A stretch of 64,000 nucleotides of DNA from Kribbella sandramycini (GCF_013131805.1 NZ_JABJRC010000003.1:558001-622000), one strand, 5' to 3'. Positions 35,270 through 47,868 are shown, counted from the first letter of the stretch. Notes: generated by a model not told the origin, from the letters alone. Made by a program: numbers and translations.

Positions 35270-37834
35270 GTGGTCGAGGACCATTCCGTCGGTACTGAGT
35301 ACCCGACGGCGGATTACACCGGGGTGCCGGAACACACAGCGGTGGACAGGCCTGGGGACAAGTTCGCCCCGGACGCCGAGCCCCAGCTGAACCGGTACAC
35401 CCCCAGCCCGCCCGAGCAGCCGGCCGACACCGGCCAGGATCTCCGCCCGGAGCCGGCCACCGACTTCCGCTCGGAGCTCCCGATGCAGCCCGAGCTCCCG
35501 GTCGCGCCACCCGAGCCCCAGCTGGAGCTCCCGGTCGCCCAGCCGACGACGCAGCCGATCACACAGCCGGCCGATCACCTCAGCCCGTCGCTGCCGATTC
35601 CGGAGCCGCCGGCAGTGCATGGCTACCGGCCGTACCAGTACCGGTCCGCCCTGGAGCGCGCCGCCACCGAGTTGCCCGCCGCATTCACCTCTGCTCCGCC
35701 GCCGATCGCTCCCCCGATCGGTACGGCGTACTTCGGCGCCGCACCGTCGATCAGCGCGCCGCGCTACGAGCAGAAGCCGCGCTGGACCAGCGGCCGCCCG
35801 CTGGCCGCGCCGCAGGCCGGCAACTCGTGGGAGTCGAGCAACGAGCCACCGAAACCGGAGCCGACTCAGCAGGCGCCGGTTGAGCAGTTCCCCGCGCAGC
35901 AGCCGCCCACCGAGCAGCCTCCGCAGCAGGTGTCACAGCAGGTCCCACAGCAGGTTCCGCAGCCACCAGCTCAGCAGCAGCCATCGAACGAGCAGCTTCC
36001 GCAGCCGCAGGTGCCGCAGCAACCGTCGAACGAGCAGTACGCCGTAGCGCAGCCGGAACAGTTCGCACCGCAGCAGCCGCAGGCCGAGCAGTACCCGCAG
36101 CAGCCGCAGTCTCCGCAGGCGCCTGCGCAGCAGCCGGTCCAACACACGCCCGTACAGCACACTCCGGTCCAGCAGGTGCCGCAGCCCCCGGCGCCTCAGG
36201 CAGCAGCACCCCACCCACCGCAGCAGCCAGCGCCGACACCTCAGTCGCCCGCCGCTCCGGCGCCTCAGCAGGCTGCTCCGGCAACAGACCTCGGTGAGGC
36301 GTGGACGCGGGTGCTGGCCGGCCTGCCGCCGAACCAGCGCGCTTGGCTGACCAACTCGCGGCCCGTCACACTCCACGAGAGCACTGCGATCGTGGCCGTC
36401 CCGGACGACTTCACCCGCGGTCAGCTCGAGACGCGTCTGCGTCCGGATCTGGAGCGCATCCTCTCCGAGAGCTTCGGCCGCGACATCCGGATCGCCGTCA
36501 CGGTCGACCCGTCCCTCGACCCCGAGCTCCAGACGCCGCAGCCGCCGCCCGCGCCCGTCGTCCGGGAGCCGCTGCGTACCGAGGGCTCTTTCCAGCCGAC
36601 GATCCAGTCCGCGCTGACCGACCCGATGGACCAGGCCAACCAGCCGCAGTACGCCCCGCCACCGCAGGAGCCGCCCGCTCCGACGTACGAGCAGCCGGCC
36701 CCGGCGTACGAGCAGCAGCAACCGCCCGCGCAGCCGTTCGGTCAGCCGCCGGCACCCGCGCCGGCCGCGGCGCAGCAGGCGACCGAGGCCCAGGGCGAAG
36801 CCCGGCTGAACCCGAAGTACACCTTCGAGACCTTCGTCATCGGCAGCTCGAACCGGTTCGCCCACGCGGCCGCGGTCGCCGTGGCCGAGGCGCCGGGCAA
36901 GGCGTACAACCCGCAGCTGATCTACGGCGACTCCGGGTTGGGCAAGACCCACCTGCTACACGCGATCGGCCACTACGTGCGCAGTCTCTACACCGGCGCC
37001 CGGGTTCGGTACGTCTCCAGCGAAGAGTTCACCAACGACTTCATCAACGCGATCCGCGACGACAAGGCCGCGCAGTTCCAGCGCCGGTACCGCGACGTCG
37101 ACGTCCTGCTGATCGACGACATCCAGTTCCTGGAAGGCAAGATCCAGACCCAGGAAGAGTTCTTCCACACCTTCAACACGCTGCACAACGCGAACAAGCA
37201 GATCGTGATCAGCTCCGACCGCGCGCCGAAGCGGCTGGAGGCACTCGAGGACCGGCTGCGGAACCGGTTCGAGTGGGGCCTGATCACCGACATCCAGCCG
37301 CCCGACCTGGAGACCCGGATCGCGATCCTGCGGAAGAAGGCGGCCACCGAGCGGCTGACCGCGCCGCCGGAGGTGCTGGAGTTCATCGCGTCCAAGGTGC
37401 AGACGAATATCCGCGAGCTCGAGGGCGCGCTGATCCGGGTGACGGCGTTCGCCAGCCTGAACCGGCAGCCGGTCGACCTGAGCCTGGCCGAGATCGTCCT
37501 CAAGGACCTGATCCCCGAGGGCAGCAAACCCGAGGTGACGGCCAGCATGATCATGGGCCAGACCGCCTCGTACTTCGGGCTGTCGATCGACGACCTGTGC
37601 GGATCGAGCCGCAGCCGGGTGCTGGTGACCGCGCGGCAGATCGCAATGTACCTGTGCCGCGAGCTCACGGATCTGTCGCTGCCGAAGATCGGCCAGCAGT
37701 TCGGCGGCCGCGACCACACCACCGTGATGCACGCCGAGCGGAAGATCCGGCAGCTGATGTCGGAGCGGCGTTCGGTCTTCAATCAGGTGACCGAACTGAC
37801 CAACCGAATCAAGCATCAGGCCAAGCAGCAGTAA
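35270..37834 (+). CDS. dnaA: Chromosomal replication initiator DnaA with long Pro/Gln-rich N-terminus
   Basis: 854 residues. GTG 35270 follows CGGGGAGC; no in-frame ATG or GTG lies just before domain I. Order seen: residues 1-339 are Pro/Gln/Glu-rich low complexity; domain I ([20 protein letters not shown] to [11 protein letters not shown]) is about 340-430; a second Pro/Gln-rich stretch (domain II) runs to about 510; the AAA+ domain starts [15 protein letters not shown], with Walker A GDSGLGKT at 553-560 and Walker B LLIDD near 613-617; domain IV carries the DnaA-box signature [14 protein letters not shown] at about 812. Typical actinobacterial DnaA (500-650 residues) starts at domain I, so the N-terminal extension is the oddity. 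Assembly of this protein on DnaA boxes opens oriC. Confidence 0.95.
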   Translation: MVEDHSVGTEYPTADYTGVPEHTAVDRPGDKFAPDAEPQLNRYTPSPPEQPADTGQDLRPEPATDFRSELPMQPELPVAPPEPQLELPVAQPTTQPITQPADHLSPSLPIPEPPAVHGYRPYQYRSALERAATELPAAFTSAPPPIAPPIGTAYFGAAPSISAPRYEQKPRWTSGRPLAAPQAGNSWESSNEPPKPEPTQQAPVEQFPAQQPPTEQPPQQVSQQVPQQVPQPPAQQQPSNEQLPQPQVPQQPSNEQYAVAQPEQFAPQQPQAEQYPQQPQSPQAPAQQPVQHTPVQHTPVQQVPQPPAPQAAAPHPPQQPAPTPQSPAAPAPQQAAPATDLGEAWTRVLAGLPPNQRAWLTNSRPVTLHESTAIVAVPDDFTRGQLETRLRPDLERILSESFGRDIRIAVTVDPSLDPELQTPQPPPAPVVREPLRTEGSFQPTIQSALTDPMDQANQPQYAPPPQEPPAPTYEQPAPAYEQQQPPAQPFGQPPAPAPAAAQQATEAQGEARLNPKYTFETFVIGSSNRFAHAAAVAVAEAPGKAYNPQLIYGDSGLGKTHLLHAIGHYVRSLYTGARVRYVSSEEFTNDFINAIRDDKAAQFQRRYRDVDVLLIDDIQFLEGKIQTQEEFFHTFNTLHNANKQIVISSDRAPKRLEALEDRLRNRFEWGLITDIQPPDLETRIAILRKKAATERLTAPPEVLEFIASKVQTNIRELEGALIRVTAFASLNRQPVDLSLAEIVLKDLIPEGSKPEVTASMIMGQTASYFGLSIDDLCGSSRSRVLVTARQIAMYLCRELTDLSLPKIGQQFGGRDHTTVMHAERKIRQLMSERRSVFNQVTELTNRIKHQAKQQ

Positions 37835-38273
37835 CCACACAGCCTGGGGACACAGCTGTGGAAAACTGTGGGTACTCCGGTGGATGACTCGCTTTGTCGT
37901 GTGGACGGCCTGTGGGGACAGAAATCTTCATCCACCGTCGTCCTCAACCGAAGCGGGGACTGTCCACACCGAGTTCACAGGCCAATGTGGGCTCTGACCT
38001 GCGAACTCGTCGCTTATCCACATTATCCACCGGTGCTAAGAACACTATGGAATCTGTAGAGGATGCGAAGGCCACAAAACGAACGAGCGGCCCGATCTGG
38101 GGAAAACCCGGTCTCGCGCCGCTTGCCGGGACCTGTCAGGCTGTCCTCGAAGGCCACTTGTTCGACGCCGACGCGACCCGCCCGAAGCGCCACGTCATCC
38201 CCGATTGGCACCGACCACACGTGCACGTGGCAGGATCTGCCTGGCACCCAGCCGAATCAGGAGGCAACCCGCG
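37835..38273. other. oriC, dnaA-dnaN portion with DnaA boxes
   Basis: A 439-bp gap rich in DnaA boxes and without a clear gene. TTATCCACA at 38014-38022 is followed directly by TTATCCACC at 38023-38031; CTGTCCACA is at 37970-37978; TGTGGAAAA (37857-37865) and TGTGGACGG (37900-37908) are weaker. Downstream of 38036 the sequence AAGAACACTATGGAATCTG is relatively AT-rich and could be an unwinding element. The dnaN promoter and its GGAGG (38260) are at the right end. Confidence 0.85.
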
Positions 38274-39419
38274 GTGAAGTTTCGCGTCGAGCGCGACGTA
38301 CTGGCCGAGTCGGTGGCCTGGGCCGCGCGCAGCTTGCCCAGTCGCCCGAGCGTTCCGATCCTTGCCGGACTTCTCGTCGAGGCCGGGGACGGGCAGATCA
38401 CGCTGTCCGGCTTCGACTACGAGACCTCCGTCCGCGTCACCGTGCCCGCACAGGTGGCCGACGGCGGTAAGTGCCTGATCTCCGGCCGGCTCGTCGCCGA
38501 TATCTCCAAGAGCCTCCCGAACCAGCCGGTGGACATCGCCGTCGACGGTGCCAAGGCTCAAGTCACCTGTGGCAGCTCCCGGTTCACGCTCCAGACGCTG
38601 CCCACCGAGGAGTACCCGTCGCTGCCGGAGCTCCCGGCCGCCAGCGGCACGGTCAAGGCGGATGTCTTCGCCCAGGCCGTCTCCCAGGTGGTCACGGCGG
38701 CCGGCCGCGAAGACACCCTGCCGGTGCTGACCGGGGTCCGGGTCGAGATCGAGGGCTCCACGATCTCCCTGCTGGCCACCGACCGCTACCGGCTCGCGAT
38801 CCGTGAGCTCGAGTGGACGCCGGAGTCCCCGGACGCCTCGGCGGCCGCGCTGATCCCGGCCCGCGTGCTCTCCGAGACCGCGAAGGCGATGACCGGCTCG
38901 GACGTGATCGTCTCGCTGGCCGCGGCCGGCGCCGGTGACGGCATCGTCGGCTTCGAGGGCCAGGTCTCCGGCGGCAGCCGCCGGGCCACCACCCGGTTGC
39001 TGGACGGCGAGTTCCCGAAGGTCCGCGGCATCATCCCGACCGACGCGTCGATCGCGACCCGGGTCCGGATCGAGACCGCGACCTTGGTCGAGGCGGTGAA
39101 GCGCGTAGCTTTGGTGGCGGAGCGGAACGCACCGGTTCGGCTCACGTTCGCGGAGGACAGCGTGACCCTGGATGCCGGCAGTGGCGACGAGGCGCAGGCC
39201 TCGGAGTCCCTGGAGGCGCGCGTGGTCGGCGACCCGGTGACCGTGGGCTTCAACCCGACGTACCTGCTCGACGGGCTCGGCGCCATCGGGACGTCGGTCG
39301 CACACCTCGCGTTCACCCAGGCGACCAAGCCGGCCGAGCTGACCGGCGTGATCGACTTCGAGGCGGACCCGATCAGCGAGTTCCGCTACGTCCTGATGCC
39401 GGTTCGCCTGAACAGCTGA
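38274..39419 (+). CDS. dnaN: DNA polymerase III subunit beta (sliding clamp)
   Basis: 381 residues, three repeated clamp domains; begins VKFRVERDVLAESVAWAARSLPSRPSVPILAGLLVEA and ends DPISEFRYVLMPVRL, the usual clamp C-terminus (M-P-x-R). GTG 38274 sits behind GGAGG. Upstream in-frame codons from 38205 lack family support. It tethers polymerase and other partners to DNA. Confidence 0.97.
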   Translation: MKFRVERDVLAESVAWAARSLPSRPSVPILAGLLVEAGDGQITLSGFDYETSVRVTVPAQVADGGKCLISGRLVADISKSLPNQPVDIAVDGAKAQVTCGSSRFTLQTLPTEEYPSLPELPAASGTVKADVFAQAVSQVVTAAGREDTLPVLTGVRVEIEGSTISLLATDRYRLAIRELEWTPESPDASAAALIPARVLSETAKAMTGSDVIVSLAAAGAGDGIVGFEGQVSGGSRRATTRLLDGEFPKVRGIIPTDASIATRVRIETATLVEAVKRVALVAERNAPVRLTFAEDSVTLDAGSGDEAQASESLEARVVGDPVTVGFNPTYLLDGLGAIGTSVAHLAFTQATKPAELTGVIDFEADPISEFRYVLMPVRLNS

Positions 39420-39445
39420 AAGCCAACAGAACAAGGGGATTCACG

Positions 39446-40369
<924 letters not shown>

Positions 40370-40370
40370 G

Positions 40371-41510
40371 GTGTATGTCACCGCCCTGGGTCTGATCGAC
40401 TTCCGGTCCTACCAGCAGGCGGAGGTCGAGCTCGCCCCGGGCGTGACGGCCTTCGTCGGACCGAACGGCCACGGCAAGACCAACCTGGTCGAAGCGATCC
40501 ACTACTGCGCGACGCTCGGCTCGCACCGGGTGGCGAACGACGCACCGTTGGTGCGGGCCGGCGCCACCCGCGCGGTCGTGCGGACCGAGGTCCGCAGCCA
40601 GTACGACCGCGACGTCGTGATCGAGCTCGAGATCAACCCCGGTAAGGCGAACCGGGCCCGGCTCAACCGCTCGCCGGTCCCCCGGCCGCGTGAGGTGCTC
40701 GGGCACCTGCGGACGGTGCTGTTCGCGCCGGAGGATCTCGCGCTGGTCAAGGGCGATCCGTCGGAGCGCCGCCGGTTCCTGGACGAGTTGCTGACGTTGC
40801 GGGCGCCGCGAATGGCCGGCGTCCGGTCGGACTACGACCGCGTGCTGAAGCAGCGGAACTCGTTGCTTCGTAGCGCTTCGCAGGCCCGTCGGCAGAATCG
40901 GTCGAGTGCGGCGGAGGGCCAGCTGCGGACGCTCGAGGTTTGGGATTCGAACCTGGCGCGGACGGGCGCGGACCTGCTCGCGACCCGGTTGGAGTTGCTG
41001 GAGGCGCTGCGTCCGTTGGTCGCCGAGGCGTACGACGCGGTTGCCCGGGGCAAGGGCGATGCCCGGCTGGAGTACAAGTCGTCGGTGCCGCTGGAGCCCG
41101 GTGTGACGTCGCGGGAGCAGCTGACCGAGGTGATCCTGGCCGCCGTCCAGGAGAAGCGGCAGGACGAGCTGGACCGCGGGGTCTCGCTGGTCGGGCCGCA
41201 CCGGGACGACGTCCTGCTCGGCCTCGGGGACTTGCCGGCCAAGGGGTACGCGAGTCACGGTGAGTCCTGGTCGTACGCGCTCGCGTTGCGACTGGCGTCG
41301 TACGAGCTGCTGCGCGCGGACGGAGGTGAGCCGGTGCTGATCCTGGACGACGTTTTCGCCGAGCTCGACTCCCAGCGCCGGGACCGCCTGGCCGAGCTGG
41401 TCGCGCCCGCCGAGCAGGTGCTGGTGACGGCCGCTGTCGGCGCGGACGTGCCCGCAGAGCTCAGCGGCGCCCGCTTCGACGTCGGCGACGGGACCGTGCG
41501 ACGTGCCTGA
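40371..41510 (+). CDS. recF: DNA replication and repair protein RecF
   Basis: 379-residue SMC-like ATPase of gap repair that helps load RecA. Walker A GPNGHGKT is at 30-37; the signature [12 protein letters not shown] and Walker [14 protein letters not shown] are near the C-terminus. GTG 40371 leaves only 1 nt after the gnd stop. The gene ends 18 bp before a long hairpin (41528-41602). Confidence 0.96.
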   Translation: MYVTALGLIDFRSYQQAEVELAPGVTAFVGPNGHGKTNLVEAIHYCATLGSHRVANDAPLVRAGATRAVVRTEVRSQYDRDVVIELEINPGKANRARLNRSPVPRPREVLGHLRTVLFAPEDLALVKGDPSERRRFLDELLTLRAPRMAGVRSDYDRVLKQRNSLLRSASQARRQNRSSAAEGQLRTLEVWDSNLARTGADLLATRLELLEALRPLVAEAYDAVARGKGDARLEYKSSVPLEPGVTSREQLTEVILAAVQEKRQDELDRGVSLVGPHRDDVLLGLGDLPAKGYASHGESWSYALALRLASYELLRADGGEPVLILDDVFAELDSQRRDRLAELVAPAEQVLVTAAVGADVPAELSGARFDVGDGTVRRA

Positions 41511-41527
41511 ACCCGGAAATTCCTGCG

Positions 41528-41602
41528 AGAGGACATCTGGAGCCCCCACGCCTACTGCGCTGCACTCGGCTCGCTACGGCGCGGAGTCTCCAGATGTCCT
41601 CT
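41528..41602. repeat. 75-nt hairpin element covering the dciA start codon
   Basis: Perfect 15-bp arms AGAGGACATCTGGAG (41528-41542) and CTCCAGATGTCCTCT (41588-41602) around a 45-nt loop. The loop begins CCCCC and ends CTCGCTACGGCGCGGAGT. A second element at 55750-55833 has a different but equally perfect stem and a closely similar loop (CCCCC start, CTCGCAACGGCGCGGA end). The right arm supplies the ATG (41594) and first codons of dciA, and the GGAG ribosome-binding site lies at the loop edge. Confidence 0.85.
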
Positions 41603-42151
41603 GAGAGCGGCTCTGAGAGCGAAGTCGCTCCGGAGCTTCCGGAGGAGGTCGAGCACGACAAGCAGGGCTTGGACCTGGCGAAGTCCCTGGCCGGCCGGCT
41701 CAAGCAGCAGGCCGCGGCCGGCGGTTTCAAGCCGGTCAAGCGCCGTCGGCGTCCGCGCATCGACGGCGCCCAGATCAGCAGCGCCCGCCCCGACGACCGC
41801 GACCCGCAGAAACTCACCAACACCCTCGGCCGGCTGATGCGCGACCAGGGCTGGGAGGTGGACGTCGCCGTCCACGGCGTGATGGCCCGCTGGCCCACCA
41901 TCGTCGGCCGCGAGATGGCCGAGCACTGCAAGCCGGAGTCCTACGAGAACACCGTCCTCACCGTCCGCACCTCCTCCACCGCCTGGGCCACCCAACTCAA
42001 ACTCCTCGCCCCCGACCTGGTCCGCCGCCTCAACGCCGAACTAGGCGAAGGCACCGTCACCATCGTCAACGTCCAAGGCCCGCACGCCCCCAGCTGGCGC
42101 CGCGGCCCCCGCACCGTCAAAGGCCGCGGCCCCCGAGACACCTACGGCTGA
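41594..42151 (+). CDS. dciA: DciA/DUF721 family replication protein
   Basis: 185 residues. The C-terminal DUF721 domain (RDQGWEVDVAVHGVMARWPTIVGREMAEHCKPESYENTVLTVRTSSTAWATQL) is the DciA fold, proposed to load or aid replicative helicase; the mycobacterial counterpart is Rv0004. The N-terminal 60 residues are acidic then basic and probably disordered. The ATG is inside a 15-bp hairpin arm, so translation may depend on melting it. The gene lies between recF and gyrB as in other actinobacteria. Confidence 0.93.
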   Translation: MSSESGSESEVAPELPEEVEHDKQGLDLAKSLAGRLKQQAAAGGFKPVKRRRRPRIDGAQISSARPDDRDPQKLTNTLGRLMRDQGWEVDVAVHGVMARWPTIVGREMAEHCKPESYENTVLTVRTSSTAWATQLKLLAPDLVRRLNAELGEGTVTIVNVQGPHAPSWRRGPRTVKGRGPRDTYG

Positions 42152-42203
42152 CCGCTCACAATCTGTTACGCGTCCGTCATTCTCGATAACTACCGTGACA
42201 TCC

Positions 42204-42323
42204 ATGAGACGACTCCTGGCAGCCGCGCTCACCCTCGGCGTCCTCGGCACACAGCTGGTCGCGACGCCGGCCGAGGCAGTCGGGCGGGGCGAGAAGTGCC
42301 TCGAAGCCACCGGTCCAGTGTGA
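42204..42323 (+). CDS. Possible 39-residue secreted peptide or frameshifted remnant
   Basis: ATG 42204 opens a 39-codon frame: MRRLLAAALTLGVLGTQ, then an AEA cleavage-like site, then GRGEKCLEATGPV and stop. The first 25 residues look like a good signal peptide. An overlapping frame from GTG 42320 to TGA 42367 continues VSAPPVSYGIIKERL, which reads like the natural tail of the same peptide, so one indel may have split a gene of about 54 codons. A -10-like GATAACT is at 42184. No family recognised. Confidence 0.4.
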   Translation: MRRLLAAALTLGVLGTQLVATPAEAVGRGEKCLEATGPV

Positions 42324-42422
42324 GTGCGCCGCCGGTGTCGTACGGCATCATCAAGGAACGCCTCTGACTGCTGCGGGGTCGGCACTCCGCGCGGACCTGA
42401 GAGTCCTCTAGGATCGGGCGCG

Positions 42423-43736
42423 ATGCGCACGCTCGTTGACGGCCTCCGCGAGATGGTCCAGCTGATCGGGGACACGTTCCGGCTCTGGTGGCGGAACCTG
42501 CTGCCTCTGACCATGTGGTGGCTGGCCGGGTACGTGGGCTTCAAGGCCTGTCTGCGGGCGGCGATCTGGCTGGACGAGCATGCGCACGGGAGCCTGGGGA
42601 CGGGCGTCTTCGCGGTCGGCGTGCTGTTGCAGCTGATTGCCGCGGTGGGCATGATCCGCACCTGCGCGACCTCGCTGTACCGCTGGCGGGACGCCGCGCG
42701 GAGCAGCGCGGAGGAGACCGAGGACCCGACGCAGCGCGGCTTCCTGGAGCTGATCGCGCTGACGCTCCTGCCGCTGGTCGCGGTCTGGTCGGCATGGGGC
42801 TTCCTGGAGGACCAGGTTCAGCAACTGTCGGCGAGTAACAGCGTCGAGCGCGGCGTCCAGGCCGGGGCCGGCTTCTTCGAGCTGACCAACGGGGCCTGGC
42901 ACAAGTACCTGCCGGCGATCGTGACCTTGCTGGTCGTGCGCCGGATCCTGCAGGCGGTGGACGACCGCTGGCCGAGCCGGCCGATCAAATTCATGCAGGT
43001 CTGGGCGGAGTCGTTCTTCCTGCTGCTCACCGTCGTCGTGACGCCGTACGCGATCGACGACGCCAAGGAATGGTTCTCGCAGCGGAGCTTCTGGTACTGG
43101 TCGGTGGACTGGTGGGACGGGCTCAAGGGGTTCTTCGAGGACATCAACGTGCCGATCCCGGCCGGGATCGAGTTTCTCTGGGGGTTCACCTGGGAGACGC
43201 TCTGGCCGCTGTTCAAGCTGGGCGTGGCGGAGCCGTTGACCTGGCTGGCGATCACGACGGTGGTGTTCGGGCACCGGGTGCTGTCCAGCCAGGGAGTGTT
43301 CACCGGGACCGGTCTGGAGCGCCGGCTCGGCGGGCGGGTCGGCGTCGAGGCGCCGCAGCCGAATCGGTTCGTCGCGCTGACCAACAAGGCGCCGGATCTG
43401 GTGCTGGGCGGCTTCCGGGAGAAGTTCTACCCGACGCTGAACGCGTTCCGGCTGCTCGTGCGGGTCGGTCCGGTGTTCCTCGGCGTGGTCTGCATGCTCT
43501 ACACGTTCTGGCTGCTCGGCGAGGACTGGCTGTTCGTCCTCATCCAGCGCCTGATCGGGATTCACGGCGTCCGCTGGGGCCTGATGAACCACGAGCTCGC
43601 CGACCTGATCCGCAGCCTGATCTTCGAGCCGATCCGGATCGCGTTGCTGGCGGCGGCGTTCGACCTGTGTATCTCGGTCGGCAGCCAGCGGCGCGCCGAA
43701 GCGGCCGCGGCTGCTCAGGAGCCGGTCAAGGCTTGA
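42423..43736 (+). CDS. Polytopic membrane protein of unknown function
   Basis: 437 residues with about eight hydrophobic segments (for example LLPLTMWWLAGYVGFKACL, FAVGVLLQLIAAVGMI, VGPVFLGVVCMLYTFWLL) and long aromatic-rich loops. The N-terminus has an amphipathic start MRTLVDGLREMVQLIGDTFRLWWRN. ATG 42423 follows TAGGAT (about 42411), so the message may be leaderless or nearly so; the in-frame 42324 start lacks support. It is convergent with, and overlaps by 11 bp, the three-gene operon below. I do not recognise a named family. Confidence 0.8.
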   Translation: MRTLVDGLREMVQLIGDTFRLWWRNLLPLTMWWLAGYVGFKACLRAAIWLDEHAHGSLGTGVFAVGVLLQLIAAVGMIRTCATSLYRWRDAARSSAEETEDPTQRGFLELIALTLLPLVAVWSAWGFLEDQVQQLSASNSVERGVQAGAGFFELTNGAWHKYLPAIVTLLVVRRILQAVDDRWPSRPIKFMQVWAESFFLLLTVVVTPYAIDDAKEWFSQRSFWYWSVDWWDGLKGFFEDINVPIPAGIEFLWGFTWETLWPLFKLGVAEPLTWLAITTVVFGHRVLSSQGVFTGTGLERRLGGRVGVEAPQPNRFVALTNKAPDLVLGGFREKFYPTLNAFRLLVRVGPVFLGVVCMLYTFWLLGEDWLFVLIQRLIGIHGVRWGLMNHELADLIRSLIFEPIRIALLAAAFDLCISVGSQRRAEAAAAAQEPVKA

Positions 43737-44283
43737 TGACGTACCGGCGGTAGTTGTCCCGGTCGGTGAGCTCCACGCCGCTCAGATGCGGCACGGCCTC
43801 CTGCGGGACGATGAAGATCTGGGCCAGCTTGTTCGCCTTGTTCCGGATCATCGGGTGGTCGCTGTCCGAGCAGCGGGTCGGCACCGGGTACTTGGACGCG
43901 TCCGTGGCCGCCCAGCTGTTGCCGCGGTCGTCGCGCAGCTGGGTGGCGCAGCTGAAACCGCCCTCCTTCAGCCGCAGGCCGTCGAGCGGTGTGACGCTCA
44001 GGTCCGCGACGACGATGACGGCGCCGGTCGGGCGACCGACCCGGATCTCCTCGCCGTCGGTGTCGACCAGCCGGGTGTAGACGTCCAGCGAGTTCAGCTG
44101 CCAGGTCGCCTTGCCGATCGTGACCGGACCCTTGTCGACGACCTCGTGGATCGCGCCGTCGTTGTAGTTCTGCTCCGGATCGCCGAGATAGGTCCGCAGC
44201 GTCAGAAAGCAGGCCAGGGCCAGCAGGACCACCAGCAGCGAGATCTGCGCGGCCGCCCGGGCGGCGCGGGTGCCGAGCCTCAT
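43726..44283 (-). CDS. Anchored extracytoplasmic protein, third of three-gene operon
   Basis: 185 residues: basic N-terminus, one membrane helix (AAQISLLVVLLALACFLTL) and an extracytoplasmic beta-rich domain (ATWQLNSLDVYTRLVDTDGEEIRVGRPTGAVIVVADLSVTPL) with two cysteines. The layout resembles DUF4352-type lipoprotein or anchored domains, but no family is claimed. Its start overlaps the preceding gene's stop by 4 bp. Confidence 0.75.
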   Translation of the reverse strand: MRLGTRAARAAAQISLLVVLLALACFLTLRTYLGDPEQNYNDGAIHEVVDKGPVTIGKATWQLNSLDVYTRLVDTDGEEIRVGRPTGAVIVVADLSVTPLDGLRLKEGGFSCATQLRDDRGNSWAATDASKYPVPTRCSDSDHPMIRNKANKLAQIFIVPQEAVPHLSGVELTDRDNYRRYVIKP

Positions 44284-44879
44284 GACGACACCCGGGTTTC
44301 CGATCGGGGCAACACGTACTCTTCCGCGGCGTTGTCGATCAACTTCTGTGCGCTCTCCTCACTGGGGATGCCGAGGTCGACCGACACCTTGCGGTTCAGC
44401 ACGTTCCAGAACTGCTGCGGCCGGACGTCGAGCGTCAGCCCTTGGAGCTCGGTCGGATCGACCTCGAAGACGATCGATCCGGAGACCGTGAAGCCGGCCG
44501 CGCCGAACTCGATCCCGGAGTAGATCATCGCGATCGGCGAGAAGACGGCGTCACTGTCGGAGGTGAGCGTCGCGATCGGGGTGTCGGGCTTCTCCGGGCC
44601 GCGGCTGGTCTGCCACTCGACCGCGACGAAGATGCCGTCGGTCTCGATCGGCTTCTCCGACGAGGATGCGGTCGGCTCCAGCACCCCCTTGACCAGCTTC
44701 ACCCGGACGACGGTGATCGACGCCTCCTTGCCGAACTGCAACGGCTCGCCGATCGTGCCCTTGCTGATCATGATGTTCTGCTCGTCGAAGACGTGTTCCG
44801 GCGTCGCGAGCCGGGTCAGGCCGCCGATCAGCACGAACAGGATGCCGACCAGGATCGTCGCGGGGCGGTAGAGCTTCAC
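44280..44879 (-). CDS. Anchored extracytoplasmic protein, second of three-gene operon
   Basis: 199 residues with an N-terminal helix (ATILVGILFVLIGGLTRLA) and a beta-rich exterior containing GIFVAVEWQTSRGPEKPDTPIATLTSDSDAVF. It has the same plan as its two neighbours, suggesting a complex or divergent paralogues. The start overlaps the upstream gene by 4 bp and its stop overlaps the downstream one by 4 bp. Function unknown. Confidence 0.75.
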   Translation of the reverse strand: MKLYRPATILVGILFVLIGGLTRLATPEHVFDEQNIMISKGTIGEPLQFGKEASITVVRVKLVKGVLEPTASSSEKPIETDGIFVAVEWQTSRGPEKPDTPIATLTSDSDAVFSPIAMIYSGIEFGAAGFTVSGSIVFEVDPTELQGLTLDVRPQQFWNVLNRKVSVDLGIPSEESAQKLIDNAAEEYVLPRSETRVSS

Positions 44880-45523
44880 CGGTACTTGTCCTCCTTGACG
44901 ACGACGGTCGGCCGCAGCCGGACGACGGCGGTCGCCTCGGGGTTGTGCCAGTACGGCGTCTCGTCGGCGCCGAGCAGCCCGTCGTCGGACTCGTACTTCT
45001 CCCCGAGGATGCCGACCTCGATCTCGTCGGCGGTGAAGTCCGGCGGGATCTCGAACTTGGTGTAGCAGCTCTGCGGCGGCAGCCCGTACACGATCGACCA
45101 GCCCGGCTTACCGCGGCAATAGGCGCCGCTCGACTCGACCAGGTCGGCGCCGTTGCCCGGCACCCAGCGCAGCAGGTTCTGCCGCGGAGTGCCGCTCTGG
45201 TACTCCTCGGTGTCGATGTTGCGGATGTCGAAGTACACCAGCAGCTCGGCCTTGGCGGTGGAGTAATCCGTCTTCGGCTCGCGGACGATCTCGGAGCGGG
45301 TGAAGCCGAACTCCCAGCGGCCCGCCTCGACGGTCGCCGGGGTATCGGCGGTCACGGTCAGCGTGGGCACCGCTCTGCCCTGCCGCTCCTTCCAGCCGCC
45401 GGTCGCCAGCACGATCAGCGCCAGGACGACCACGACGCCGATCAGGATCAGCCAGGTCCGCCGGTGCCGGCGGATCACCCGATCCGCGATCAGGTCGTCG
45501 ATGACGTCGTCGAGACTTTCCAC
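44876..45523 (-). CDS. Anchored extracytoplasmic protein, first of three-gene operon
   Basis: 215 residues: a short cytoplasmic N-terminus (ESLDDVIDDLIADRVIRRHRRTW), one membrane helix (LILIGVVVVLALIVLATGG) and an exterior domain with cysteines in SSGAYCRGKPGWSIVYGLPPQSCYTKFE. First gene of a minus-strand unit divergent from gyrB; the 293-bp gap between them carries both promoters. Not assigned to a family. Confidence 0.75.
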   Translation of the reverse strand: MESLDDVIDDLIADRVIRRHRRTWLILIGVVVVLALIVLATGGWKERQGRAVPTLTVTADTPATVEAGRWEFGFTRSEIVREPKTDYSTAKAELLVYFDIRNIDTEEYQSGTPRQNLLRWVPGNGADLVESSGAYCRGKPGWSIVYGLPPQSCYTKFEIPPDFTADEIEVGILGEKYESDDGLLGADETPYWHNPEATAVVRLRPTVVVKEDKYR

Positions 45524-45643
45524 GGCCCCGATCCTAGAGGGAAGCGGGTGCTTGACGGGTGGTCAGTGGTCAAACGCTCGGAGGCCACTGAGCGCCCGTG
45601 AGCGCTTTCCGGCCCCCCTCCTGCGAGAGGGGACATGGCGAGG

Positions 45644-45661
45644 AGGGCGAAAAGACGCCCT
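45644..45661. promoter_or_regulatory. Small hairpin in the gyrB leader region
   Basis: AGGGCG-AAAAGA-CGCCCT, perfect 6-bp arms, in the 293-bp divergent gap before gyrB (45524-45816). A -10-like TAGGAT is at 45710-45715 with no clear -35. Gyrase genes are usually controlled by supercoiling; no dedicated operator was recognised. Confidence 0.4.
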
Positions 45662-45747
45662 GAGGTGAGTTTCGGGCGGCTGGTGGCAGGTTCTGCTTCG
45701 GTCGACGGGTAGGATGGACCACGTACGACGAGCCGCGCCTCCAATAA

Positions 45748-47868
<2,121 letters not shown>

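Noticed and set aside
35971..36162. Cysteine-rich minus-strand 63-codon frame
   Set aside because: Antisense reading of CAG/CCG-rich dnaA sequence; the cysteines come from reversed Gln/Pro codons.
38215..38230. CACGTG-containing palindrome as a parS site
   Set aside because: CACACGTGCACGTGGC lacks the GTTTC/GAAAC flanks required by ParB.
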